A stretch of DNA of 17,759 nucleotides from DAOUGC01 sp034429695 (GCA_034429695.1 DAOUGC010000089.1:1-17759); one strand, 5' to 3'. Positions 7,953 to 15,602 are shown, counted from the stretch's first letter. Notes: generated from the sequence alone by a model not told the origin. Program-made: numbers and translations.

Positions 7953-8165
7953 ATGGCTGAATCATTTGAAACAAGCACGGTACCGCCAGAAAAGAAAAAA
8001 CTGCCCGTGTGGGCGATCATCCTGATCATTGTGGGGGTGATCCTGTTGTGTCTGTGCCTGCTGATCTTCGTGCTTCCGCTGCTCGGCTTAACCCTGCTGG
8101 GGCCTGAGATGGGTGACATCATGTCGCAGGTGCAGCAGACCATCGAAGCCACCATGCAACCTTAA
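7953..8165 (+). CDS. Small single-span membrane protein, 70 aa
   Basis: AGGAGG (7941-7946) is 6 bases before the ATG at 7953; an ATG at 7938 would overlap it and is rejected. Residues 1-18 are hydrophilic with a PPEKKK cluster, then about 30 hydrophobic residues (VWAIILIIVGVILLCLCLLI and following) form one long or kinked membrane helix containing two cysteines, and the last 20 residues are polar. The positive cluster before the helix predicts the N-terminus inside. I do not recognise a family; small proteins of this plan are often membrane-complex subunits or regulators, but nothing here shows a partner. It is expressed from its own promoter, and the dnaE promoter follows within 50 bp. Confidence 0.7.
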   Translation: MAESFETSTVPPEKKKLPVWAIILIIVGVILLCLCLLIFVLPLLGLTLLGPEMGDIMSQVQQTIEATMQP

Positions 8166-8212
8166 AAAACAGGGCTGCCTGCTTAAAAAATCATGCCGGG
8201 CGGATGCCCACA

Positions 8213-8221
8213 TGCTATAAT
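8213..8221 (+). promoter_or_regulatory. Extended -10 promoter of dnaE
   Basis: TGCTATAAT is a perfect TGn-extended -10 box; no -35 is recognisable. The predicted start at about 8228 gives a leader of about 95 nt. A palindrome, GGACA-AG-TGTCC (8232-8243), lies just downstream of the start and could be an operator or a 5' hairpin. Confidence 0.6.
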
Positions 8222-8322
8222 GATTTTGTTAGGACAAGTGTCCGAACGAGGCATGTGTGTGTGCCTGCACATTGCTTTCCGTCGGACCCACCGCAATCCC
8301 ATCGTTTGAGGTGATTAAGGGT

Positions 8323-11300
8323 ATGTCTTTCGTCCACCTGCATGTCCACACTGAATACTCGCTGTTGGACGGCTTCTCGAAGATTAAGAAGCTGGTCAAA
8401 CGCACCAAAGAGATGGGCATGCCGGCGGTTGCCATCACCGATCACGGCACCATGTTCGGCGTGATCGAGTTCTTTAAGGCGGCGCGGGAAGCCGGCGTCA
8501 AGCCGATCATCGGGCTGGAGGCTTACCTTGCCCCCAACAGCATGCATGACCGCGACGCCCGCAGCGACAAACGCGCCAGTCACCTGCTCCTGCTGGCTGA
8601 AAACAACACCGGGTATCAAAACCTGCTGCGCATTGCATCCGCGGCGCAGATGGAAGGCTTCTATTACAACCCGCGCATTGATCACGATTTTCTGGCAGCC
8701 CATGCTGAAGGTTTGATCGCCACATCGGGCTGCATGGCAGCCGAGATCCCGCGCGCCCTGCGCGAAGGCGACCAGCAAAAGGCCCTGAGTCTGATCGAGT
8801 GGTATTACAGCATCTTCGGTCCTGACCGCTTCTTTTTGGAACTCCAGGATCACAACATCCCGGAGCTGCACACCATCAACAAGGCGTTACTGGAGCTGGG
8901 ACCGCGTTACAACGCGCGCTACCTTGCCACCAACGATGTGCACTATGTGGATGCCGGCGACCACCGCTATCAGGACATCCTGCTTGCCATTCAGACCGGC
9001 GCACTGCTAAGCGACCCCAACCGCTTCCGCATGACCGACCCCACCTACTACCTGCGCTCGCCGGAGGAGATGGCTGAACTGTTCGCCGAAGTGCCCGGGG
9101 CGATCTCCAACACCCTGCTGGTCACAGAACGCTGCGATGTTGACCTGACCAATCAGGGCTATCACTTGCCGATCTTTGAAGTGCCGGAAGGTTGCGATAC
9201 CGAATCCTACCTGCGCAAGTTGTGCTTTGAGGGCTTGCAGCGCCGTTACGGCGACCATTCGGACGACCCCGAAGTGCGCCAGCGCCTTGAATATGAACTG
9301 GGCATCATTCACCAAATGGGGTTTGATGCTTACTTCCTGATTGTGTGGGACCTGTGCCGCCACGCCCGCAGTGAGGGCATCTGGTACAACGCACGCGGTT
9401 CCGCCGCCGGTTCCATGGTGGCGTACGTGCTCGACATCACCAATATTGAGCCGCTGGGACACGGGTTGATCTTCGAGCGTTTCCTGAACCCGGGGCGCAT
9501 CTCCATGCCCGATATTGACATGGATTTCCAGGACGACCGCCGCGCGCACATGATGGAGTACTGCGCCAAGAAGTACGGCGAAGACAAGGTGGCGCAGATC
9601 ATCACTTTCGGAACGCTCGGCGCGCGCGCAGCCATTCGCGACGTGGGCCGTGTGATGGACATTCCCCTGCCTGAGGTGGACCGCGTCTCAAAGCTGGTGC
9701 CCAATGTGCCCGGCAAACCGGTTTCCATCACCGAAGCGCTTGAAAACGCACCCGATTTTAAAGCCCTGTACGATCAGGAAGAATATCTACGCGAATTAAT
9801 CGACACGGCAGCGCAAATGGAAGGCGTGGTGCGCCACGCCGGTACCCACGCCGCCGGGGTGATCATCACCGACCGCCCCCTGGTGGATTACATCCCCCTG
9901 CACCGCCCCACCAGCGGTTCCGAGGACAGTCCGGTCAAAACGGTGTCCCAGTTTGAAATGTCCATCGTTGAGGGACAGGGGCTGCTCAAGGTGGACTTCC
10001 TCGGCCTGGCAACGCTGACCATCATGCAGCGCGCCTGCGAGCTGATCGAAGCCCGCCATAACGTGCATTTTGATCTATCCAACATCCCCACCGATGACTC
10101 GGAGACCTTCCAATTCCTCAGCCAGGGCCATACCGCCGGTGTCTTTCAACTGGAAGGCAACGGCATGACCCGCTACCTGGTGCAAATGCGCCCGCACAAC
10201 CTCGCGCACATCATCGCCATGGTGGCGCTCTTCCGTCCGGGACCCATCGAATTCATCCCATCCTATATCAAACGCATGCACGGGGAGGAAGAGGTCACCT
10301 ACCGCCACCAGGCGATGGAAAAGATCTTTGAAGAGACCTACGGCATCCCCATTTATCAGGAACAAATCATGTTCTCGGCGGTCAACATGGCCGGGTACAC
10401 CCAGTCAGAGGCTGATGACCTGCGCAAGTCAATCGCCAAGAAAAAAGCCGATGTGCTCGAAAAGCACCGCCTGAAGTTCATCAAGGGTGCGTCAGAACGC
10501 GGCATCCCTGAGGAGATCGCCACCGCCATCTTCCAGGACTGGGAAAACTTCGCGCGCTACGGCTTCCCCAAGGCACACGCCGCCGACTACGGTGTGATCG
10601 CCGTGCAGACTGCCTACCTGAAGACCCACTACACGGTTGAATACATGACCGCGCTGTTATCGGCTTCCAAGAACGACACCGACAAGGTGGCTTTCTACGT
10701 CGCCGATTGCCGCGCCATGAACATTGAAGTCCTGCCGCCTGACGTCAACACCTCCGGCTGGGATTTCACCATTGAGGATCGCCCCGATCAAAAACCCGCC
10801 ATCCGTTTTGGCATGGGCGCGGTCAAAAATGTCGGCCTGGCGCCGGTGCAAATGATCCTCGCCGCCCGTCAGGATGGTCCCTTTGCCGACCTGACCGACT
10901 TTTCCCAGCGGGTTGATCTGCGTTCAGTGGGCAAGCGCGCCATGGAATCCTTGATCAAGGTGGGCGCTTTGGATGCCTTTGGTTCGCGCCGTGCCATGCT
11001 GGACTCGCTCGACCGCATCCTGTCGGTCAGTGCCAGCCACTTCAAAGCATTGCAGAACGGGCAGATGAGCTTCTTTGGCTCGGTGGGCGGCATGGAAGAA
11101 CAAATCATCCTGCCAGATGCCGGGCTGGTGGTGGATCGACGCGAAATGCTGGAGTGGGAGCGCGAGCTGATCGGCCTGTACGTGTCCGACCATCCGCTAT
11201 CCCCATATCTGCGCACACTGCGCCGCAAAGTGACGCACTTTTCCACCGCCCTGGGCGATGTCCCCCATCTGGGCAAGGTGATTGTGGCCGGCATGGTATC

Positions 11301-12525
11301 AAAGTTCCGCCCGCACCAGAGCAAGGCAGGCAAACCGATGGGTTTTGCCACGCTGGAAGACCTGCGCGGTAACATTGAACTGGTAATCTTCCCGCGCCCG
11401 TGGGGACAGTTCAACGCATTGATCGTGCCGGACGCCGTGGTGCTGGTGGAAGGCAAGGTGGATAATGAGGGCGGCGACCCCAAAGTGCTGGTGGACAAGA
11501 TCCAGCCGGTCGATCTGGAACTCCTGCCCACCGATCAGGGCATGGAAGCTTACGGCGGCGGCGAAGACCTGATCAGCGGGCCGCTGCTGCAAGCCCTGCA
11601 GGAAGTTGAGCCGGATTTCCTCCCGCCGGATGAAGTCCCTGACCTGCCGGAATTTTTCACCTCTTCACCCAATCCCGCTGGGACCACCGGACAGGGGCAA
11701 CATCAGGGCTTGCGTCCGCGCGTCCAAGCGCAGAGCGAAGCGCACAACACTGCCCCGCTGCCCCAGGCAGCCCCCACACCACCCGTTGTGGCAGTGGAGA
11801 CCTCCGGGGCAACTGCAGCATCCGCACGCACATCGCCCGAAGTCGCTGCGACGGATATCGCCACGACTGAGGCCACACCCGGCGCCCCGTCCGTTGCGGA
11901 TGACGGCATACCGGACGACCCGCCGGACTGGCACCTGTTCCTGGAACCGCCCGGCGAAGAAATCTGGGATGCGCTCCCCGGCCCGGCTCACACCGTCAAC
12001 ACCACCCCCCAGCCTGAAGCCACGATCTCTGTCAGCCAGCCCGCCGTACCAACCGCGGGTCAGGTGACCGAGCCGAAATCCGTCTATACACCGGAATCTG
12101 TCAGCCAGCCGCGCGCCGAACACAGCGGCGAGCCAGTGATGGAAGCCGGTCTGGCTGTACCTTCCGGTTTGCCCGCGGATGGACATAACCCGGTCAACCC
12201 CTTCGTCCCCATTTCCTATCTGATCGCACCCTTCAGCGGAGCGGTGACGGGCCACAAAAAAGACGCCCAGCCGCGCATGGTCACCGTGATCTTGCGCAGT
12301 ATAACTGACAAGGAACGCGGCGCACGGCGCGTGCGCCGGTTATATGGATTGTTAAAATCCTACCCCGGTAATGACCACTTCTCTGTCATGATCTACGAGG
12401 GCGGTCACGGCTACCTGATCGAATTCCCCAATGAAACCACAGGCATCAATCCGGAATTAATCCACAAGCTGGTTGAACTGGTGGGCGAAGATAATGTTAG
12501 AATAGAGCCCATTAAATTGCAGTAG
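8323..12525 (+). CDS. dnaE: DNA polymerase III alpha subunit, DnaE1-type
   Basis: This is the replicative polymerase catalytic subunit. The start is the ATG at 8323, with GAGGTGA 8 bases upstream; the 1400-aa product is longer than the usual 1150-1200. The N-terminal PHP domain keeps the metal-ligand set seen in active PHP domains (H7, H9, D16, H41, E66, H87, C137, D205, H207), so metal-dependent proofreading is plausible. Catalytic aspartates are D397 and D399 in PDIDMDF and D558 in KVDFLGL. A clamp-binding motif QMSFF is at 914-918, and the OB fold is at about 985-1060. Residues about 1090-1316 are an inserted Pro/Ser/Thr/Ala-rich, probably disordered linker containing one aromatic-acidic island (about 1201-1218). 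A compact C-terminal domain (1317-1400; LLKSYPGNDHF, YLIEFPNETTGI) closes the protein. pfkA follows on the same strand, 91 bp downstream. Confidence 0.97.
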   Translation: MSFVHLHVHTEYSLLDGFSKIKKLVKRTKEMGMPAVAITDHGTMFGVIEFFKAAREAGVKPIIGLEAYLAPNSMHDRDARSDKRASHLLLLAENNTGYQNLLRIASAAQMEGFYYNPRIDHDFLAAHAEGLIATSGCMAAEIPRALREGDQQKALSLIEWYYSIFGPDRFFLELQDHNIPELHTINKALLELGPRYNARYLATNDVHYVDAGDHRYQDILLAIQTGALLSDPNRFRMTDPTYYLRSPEEMAELFAEVPGAISNTLLVTERCDVDLTNQGYHLPIFEVPEGCDTESYLRKLCFEGLQRRYGDHSDDPEVRQRLEYELGIIHQMGFDAYFLIVWDLCRHARSEGIWYNARGSAAGSMVAYVLDITNIEPLGHGLIFERFLNPGRISMPDIDMDFQDDRRAHMMEYCAKKYGEDKVAQIITFGTLGARAAIRDVGRVMDIPLPEVDRVSKLVPNVPGKPVSITEALENAPDFKALYDQEEYLRELIDTAAQMEGVVRHAGTHAAGVIITDRPLVDYIPLHRPTSGSEDSPVKTVSQFEMSIVEGQGLLKVDFLGLATLTIMQRACELIEARHNVHFDLSNIPTDDSETFQFLSQGHTAGVFQLEGNGMTRYLVQMRPHNLAHIIAMVALFRPGPIEFIPSYIKRMHGEEEVTYRHQAMEKIFEETYGIPIYQEQIMFSAVNMAGYTQSEADDLRKSIAKKKADVLEKHRLKFIKGASERGIPEEIATAIFQDWENFARYGFPKAHAADYGVIAVQTAYLKTHYTVEYMTALLSASKNDTDKVAFYVADCRAMNIEVLPPDVNTSGWDFTIEDRPDQKPAIRFGMGAVKNVGLAPVQMILAARQDGPFADLTDFSQRVDLRSVGKRAMESLIKVGALDAFGSRRAMLDSLDRILSVSASHFKALQNGQMSFFGSVGGMEEQIILPDAGLVVDRREMLEWERELIGLYVSDHPLSPYLRTLRRKVTHFSTALGDVPHLGKVIVAGMVSKFRPHQSKAGKPMGFATLEDLRGNIELVIFPRPWGQFNALIVPDAVVLVEGKVDNEGGDPKVLVDKIQPVDLELLPTDQGMEAYGGGEDLISGPLLQALQEVEPDFLPPDEVPDLPEFFTSSPNPAGTTGQGQHQGLRPRVQAQSEAHNTAPLPQAAPTPPVVAVETSGATAASARTSPEVAATDIATTEATPGAPSVADDGIPDDPPDWHLFLEPPGEEIWDALPGPAHTVNTTPQPEATISVSQPAVPTAGQVTEPKSVYTPESVSQPRAEHSGEPVMEAGLAVPSGLPADGHNPVNPFVPISYLIAPFSGAVTGHKKDAQPRMVTVILRSITDKERGARRVRRLYGLLKSYPGNDHFSVMIYEGGHGYLIEFPNETTGINPELIHKLVELVGEDNVRIEPIKLQ
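12495..12503 (+). promoter_or_regulatory. Extended -10 promoter of pfkA inside the end of dnaE
   Basis: TGTTAGAAT fits TGn-TANAAT within the last codons of dnaE. It would start transcription near 12510 with a leader of about 107 nt. There is no terminator between dnaE and pfkA, so pfkA may also be read from the dnaE promoter. Confidence 0.4.
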
Positions 12526-12616
12526 ATGGCCAGTCACAACGCAGGTTGATTTTACCGGTACCAGATGCGCCGGTTGTGTGTGCACGGCTGTTTACACGGC
12601 TTGAGGAGAGAGAGAA

Positions 12617-13597
12617 ATGGTGGCAAACAAGATCAAAACCATCGCCGTGATGACCTCCGGCGGCGACGCCCCCGGCATGAATCCCTGCATCCGCGCGGTG
12701 GTACGCACCGGGCTGGCGCACGGCTTGAATGTACTGGGCGTGATGAACGGTTACGAAGGCTTGATTCGCGGAAATTTCCAACCCATGGGCAGGCGTGATG
12801 TGGGCGGCATTTTGCAGCGCGGCGGAACCATTCTGCAGACCGCGCGCAGTGAGGAGTTCCGCACCCCGCGCGGGCAGATGGAAGCCATCCGCGAGATGAA
12901 CAATGTCGGCATTGACGCGTTGATTGTGGCGGGCGGTGACGGCTCGCTCAGCGGCGCTCAAAAGCTGGCCGCCCAGGGTGTGCCTGTGATGGGCATTCCC
13001 GCCAGTATTGATAACGACATCTTCGGAACCGATTCGTGCATCGGTGTGGATACCGCCCTCAATACCATCGTTGACGCCATCGACAAGATCCGCGATACGG
13101 CTTCAAGTCACACGCGCGCCTTCCTGGTGGAAACCATGGGGCGCGAATCCGGCTATCTGGCGGTGCAGGCTGGCATCATCACCGGCGCCGAGATGGTGCT
13201 GATCCCCGAGGTCAAGACCCCGGTGGAAGATGTGGCTGATATGGTGGGGTCTGCCTACACCCGCGGCAAGACACATTGCATCATCGTCATTGCCGAGGGT
13301 TATCAGCCCGGCACCACCGAGCTGGCCGCCCGCCTGGACGGCATGGATCTGGGCTTCACCACCCGCGTTTCCATTCTGGGACACATGCAGCGCGGCGGCA
13401 AACCCACCGCATTTGACCGGCTGCTGGCTTCACGCTTTGGCACCCGCGCCGTTGAGTGCCTGATGGAAGGGCAAACCAACGTGATGGTGGCTCTGCAGGG
13501 CCGCGAAATCAAGACCGTGCCCATCTCAGAGGTGACCTCACGCCGCAAGGAACTGCCCATGGAATATTATGATATGGCCCGCATATTGGCACAATAG
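12617..13597 (+). CDS. pfkA: 6-phosphofructokinase, ATP-type family
   Basis: This glycolytic enzyme phosphorylates fructose 6-phosphate to the 1,6-bisphosphate in the cytoplasm. It is 326 aa against 320 in E. coli. Visible motifs are TSGGDAPGMN (13-22), GGDGS (106-110), IPASIDND (about 127-134, with catalytic D132 equivalent to E. coli D127), VETMGRESGYL and ILGHMQRGG. G109, equivalent to E. coli G104, favours ATP; pyrophosphate enzymes have Asp there. The residue equivalent to E. coli G124 is Ala129, neither the bacterial ATP-type Gly nor the PPi-type Lys; Ala occurs in eukaryotic ATP enzymes. GAGGAGAG precedes the ATG at good spacing. The last codons are embedded in a 45-46 bp tandem repeat. 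Proximity of dnaE and pfkA is also known in Bacillus. Confidence 0.95.
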   Translation: MVANKIKTIAVMTSGGDAPGMNPCIRAVVRTGLAHGLNVLGVMNGYEGLIRGNFQPMGRRDVGGILQRGGTILQTARSEEFRTPRGQMEAIREMNNVGIDALIVAGGDGSLSGAQKLAAQGVPVMGIPASIDNDIFGTDSCIGVDTALNTIVDAIDKIRDTASSHTRAFLVETMGRESGYLAVQAGIITGAEMVLIPEVKTPVEDVADMVGSAYTRGKTHCIIVIAEGYQPGTTELAARLDGMDLGFTTRVSILGHMQRGGKPTAFDRLLASRFGTRAVECLMEGQTNVMVALQGREIKTVPISEVTSRRKELPMEYYDMARILAQ

Positions 13598-13697
13598 AGC
13601 AAGTATCTCCGCAAATGCGGGTGCCCGCATCCTGGCACAATAGAGCAAGTATGTCTGAAATGCGGGTGCCCGCATCCCGGCACAATAGAGCAACCAT
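13577..13697 (+). repeat. Tandem partial copies of the pfkA 3' end
   Basis: Units begin at 13577, 13623 and 13668 (46 and 45 bp periods; the third is partial, to 13697). Each starts GCCCGCAT and contains GGCACAATAGAGCAA, including the pfkA stop TAG. Unit 1 is the real gene end. Unit 2 encodes the same ARILAQ-stop with silent changes; unit 3 differs at one residue. At both unit borders ATGCGGG-TG-CCCGCAT makes a 7-bp inverted repeat. Confidence 0.9.
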
Positions 13698-13710
13698 ATC
13701 AACCGCTGAT

Positions 13711-13742
13711 AAAACACATGACCCAGGGTCGTGTGTTTTTTT
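13711..13742 (+). terminator. Rho-independent terminator of pfkA
   Basis: AAAACACATGACC (13711-13723) pairs with the segment at 13727-13739 around a 3-base CAG loop, with one G-U pair, followed by a T run to 13742. It lies about 115 bp after the pfkA stop, beyond the tandem repeats. Confidence 0.85.
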
Positions 13743-13812
13743 ATTAATAATTCAAGCAAATTAAAGGCAGTTTTTACTTTGCTCCCTGTTAGTTTTCGTT
13801 AGTGTATTCTTG

Positions 13813-15103
13813 TTTCTGTAGGATTTGAACCTTAACAAAAAATGTAGGTCAGGTGTATCCTATGGGTTACCACACCAACACAGGAACAGCCACATGACCT
13901 ACACCGACGATTGTACTCTACCTGCTGAACTGCTGGAACAGATTGCCAGCCAGGGATTCGATGCGCTTCCCGATTTGATCCGCACGGTCATCAACACCGC
14001 CATGCAAATCGAACGGCAGAAGTACTTGCGAGCTGCGCCGTTCGAACATTCGCCCGACCGGCAGGGCCATGCCAACGGCTACAAGCCCAAGACCGTCAAG
14101 ACCCGAATAGGGGAGATCACCTTCGACATCCCACAGGTGCGCGAAGGCGGGTTCTACCCGGAGGCGCTGGAGAAAGGGCTGCGCAGCGAGCGGGCCTTGC
14201 GCCTGGCACTGGCGGAGATGTACGTGCAGGGCGTATCGACCCGCAAAGTGGCGGCCATCACTGCGCAGTTGTGCGGAACAGAGATCTCTTCCACGCAAGT
14301 GAGCCGGGCGGCAGCCCTCTTGGACGAAACGTTGACTGCCTGGCGCAAGCGACCCTTGGGCGAGATCGTGTACTTGTTCCTGGATGCGCGTTATGAGAAG
14401 GTGCGCCAGGACGGACAGATCCGCGACACGGCCATTTTGATCGCCAGCGGGGTGGATCCAGAAGGCAAGCGGCGGATTTTGGGCGTCTCCGTCTCACTCA
14501 GCGAGCAAGAAGTCCACTGGCGCGCCTTTTTGCAGAGCCTGGTCGCACGCGGCTTGGGTGGCGTGCAACTCATCGTCAGCGATGACCACGCCGGTCTCAA
14601 AGCTGCTCGGCAGGCAGTGTTCGGCGGCATCCCCTGGCAGCGCTGCCAGTTCCACCTGCAGCAGAACGCCCAGGCATACGTCCCGCGCAAGGAGCTGCAA
14701 GCCGAAGTTGCCAATGACATTCGCATCATCTTCAATGCCCCCGACCGCGCGACCGCCGAGCAGTACCTGGCCAAAACGGTGCAAAAGTACGCCAAAATCG
14801 CCTCACGCCTGGCCGATTGGATGGAAAAGAATATCCCAGAAGGATTGACGGTTTTTTCCTTCCCAACCGATCACCGGCGTAGGCTGCGCACCACCAACGG
14901 TTTAGAACGGGTCAACAAGGAGGTTCACCGCCGTACTCAAGTCGTTAGCATCTTTTCCAACGAAGCTTCTTGCTTGCGCCTGATTAGTGCCGTTCTGATG
15001 GAGATTGATGAAGAGTGGCAGACAGGCAAAGTCTATCTATCGATGTTCAATTCTTAAGGTTCTTTGAAAATCTAATTCGGTCGCCTGACCCATCCTACAG
15101 AAA
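13813..15103 (+). mobile_element. IS256-family insertion sequence
   Basis: The ends carry a perfect 12-bp terminal inverted repeat, TTTCTGTAGGAT, at 13813-13824 and inverted at 15092-15103. Two further blocks are shared between the ends: GAACCTTAA (13827-13835; inverted at 15054-15062) and GGTCAGGTG (13847-13855; inverted at 15082-15090 with one mismatch), but in a different order at each end. The element is about 1.29 kb with one transposase gene, normal for IS256. No 8-9 bp target duplication is seen; only CTTG is shared near both edges. It interrupts an integrase gene on the opposite strand. Confidence 0.85.
13894..15057 (+). CDS. IS256-family transposase
   Basis: The 387-aa DDE/mutator-type transposase is of normal length and appears intact. 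The catalytic triad is D164 (FLDARYEKV), D230 (VSDDHAGL) and E338 (TTNGLERVNKEVHRRT), with the characteristic spacings of the family. The N-terminal third includes ARIGEITFDIPQ-like strands (TRIGEITFDIPQVREGGFYP) and the LAEMYVQGVSTRKVAAI helix-turn-helix; the CQFHLQQNAQAYVP segment between D230 and E338 is also typical. I chose the ATG at 13894, where similarity begins (MTYTDDCTLPAELLEQI), with AGGAAC about 9 bases upstream. Codon use is GC-rich like the host and unlike the AT-rich phage genes to the right, so the element is probably from a related genome. It should be capable of transposition, judged only by its open frame and ends. Confidence 0.95.
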   Translation: MTYTDDCTLPAELLEQIASQGFDALPDLIRTVINTAMQIERQKYLRAAPFEHSPDRQGHANGYKPKTVKTRIGEITFDIPQVREGGFYPEALEKGLRSERALRLALAEMYVQGVSTRKVAAITAQLCGTEISSTQVSRAAALLDETLTAWRKRPLGEIVYLFLDARYEKVRQDGQIRDTAILIASGVDPEGKRRILGVSVSLSEQEVHWRAFLQSLVARGLGGVQLIVSDDHAGLKAARQAVFGGIPWQRCQFHLQQNAQAYVPRKELQAEVANDIRIIFNAPDRATAEQYLAKTVQKYAKIASRLADWMEKNIPEGLTVFSFPTDHRRRLRTTNGLERVNKEVHRRTQVVSIFSNEASCLRLISAVLMEIDEEWQTGKVYLSMFNS

Positions 15104-15398
15104 AAGGCTTGCACAATCTATCCTGATATTCTACCCATGTGAAGAACATTTTGACAATGCTAAACGTCAAGATCATTGATGAGTTTTTATACTCACTCAG
15201 AAAAGATATAAAGTCCCTGATGGTCGAAGGTGTGACTTCTAAAATACTTTCGATGTTTTGCTGGTCACAGAATTTTTGGAATATTTCCAGTGCTTGCGCA
15301 TAACTTTTTATGCTATGATCTGACAATGCTTGCGATTTTTTGTCTAAAAGAAAATCAGATTTAAGACGATTAATCCGGTTAATCTGTGTGCTATCCAT
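15072..15398 (-). pseudogene. Tyrosine recombinase (integrase), truncated by the IS
   Basis: AGGAGA 8 bases before the ATG at 15398 gives a good start. About 98 native residues remain: LSDHSIKSYAQALEIFQKFC, TIRDFISFLSEY and VKMFFTWVEYQ are typical of the N-terminal SAM-like core-binding domain of phage integrases and Xer proteins. At about 15104 the frame enters the IS end and stops after nine or ten foreign codons. The catalytic domain with its Arg-His-Arg-Tyr residues (about 180 aa) is missing. Only about 70 bp separate the other IS edge from the pfkA terminator, so this was insertion plus deletion and the protein cannot recombine DNA. It belonged to the phage-like element on its right and reads towards pfkA. 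Confidence 0.85.
15360..15377. repeat. 18-bp direct repeat, copy 1 (in integrase N-terminus)
   Basis: TTTAAGACGATTAATCCG occurs here, within integrase codons about 8-13, and again exactly at 15603-15620 just downstream of the predicted integrase promoter. The core GATTAATC is a palindrome. Confidence 0.85.
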
Positions 15399-15438
15399 TT
15401 CTTTTTCTCCTAAAATTGCACATCACAAGCTAACCCTT

Positions 15439-15556
15439 TTCATATATTAACAACAACTGTGGAAAAACTCGGCTTTAACCGGATTTATAATATTAATACA
15501 ATGAACAATAAGATTGTAAAAAACTCACCCTTCTCCCAGGCGTGTTAATATATGAA
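15439..15556. repeat. 14-bp perfect inverted repeat with 90-bp interior
   Basis: TTCATATATTAACA (15439-15452) and its exact complement TGTTAATATATGAA (15543-15556) flank an AT-rich interior. It lies in the leader between the predicted integrase promoter and the integrase start, where integrase arm-type sites or a leader hairpin are plausible. Confidence 0.75.
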
Positions 15557-15602
15557 GCAACTATAGGGTTTGCTTGTTAATGTGCGTCTTTATGAAATGC
15601 TT

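Noticed and set aside
8166..8192. Terminator after the 70-aa membrane protein
   Set aside because: The stem is only CAGG/CCTG and is followed by A-rich sequence rather than T.
11665..12255. Antisense frame of about 196 codons inside dnaE
   Set aside because: It mirrors the low-complexity GC-rich linker of DnaE and has no start signals.
13577..13697. CRISPR-like repeat array
   Set aside because: Units are contiguous tandem copies without unique spacers, only three, and derived from the pfkA 3' end.
13538..13759. Minus-strand frame over the pfkA-end repeats with repeating MRAPAF
   Set aside because: Periodicity of the DNA repeat explains it, and no ribosome binding site or homology is apparent.
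13804..15112. Target site duplication of the IS
   Set aside because: The 8-9 bases on each side do not match; only CTTG is shared, which is not evidence.
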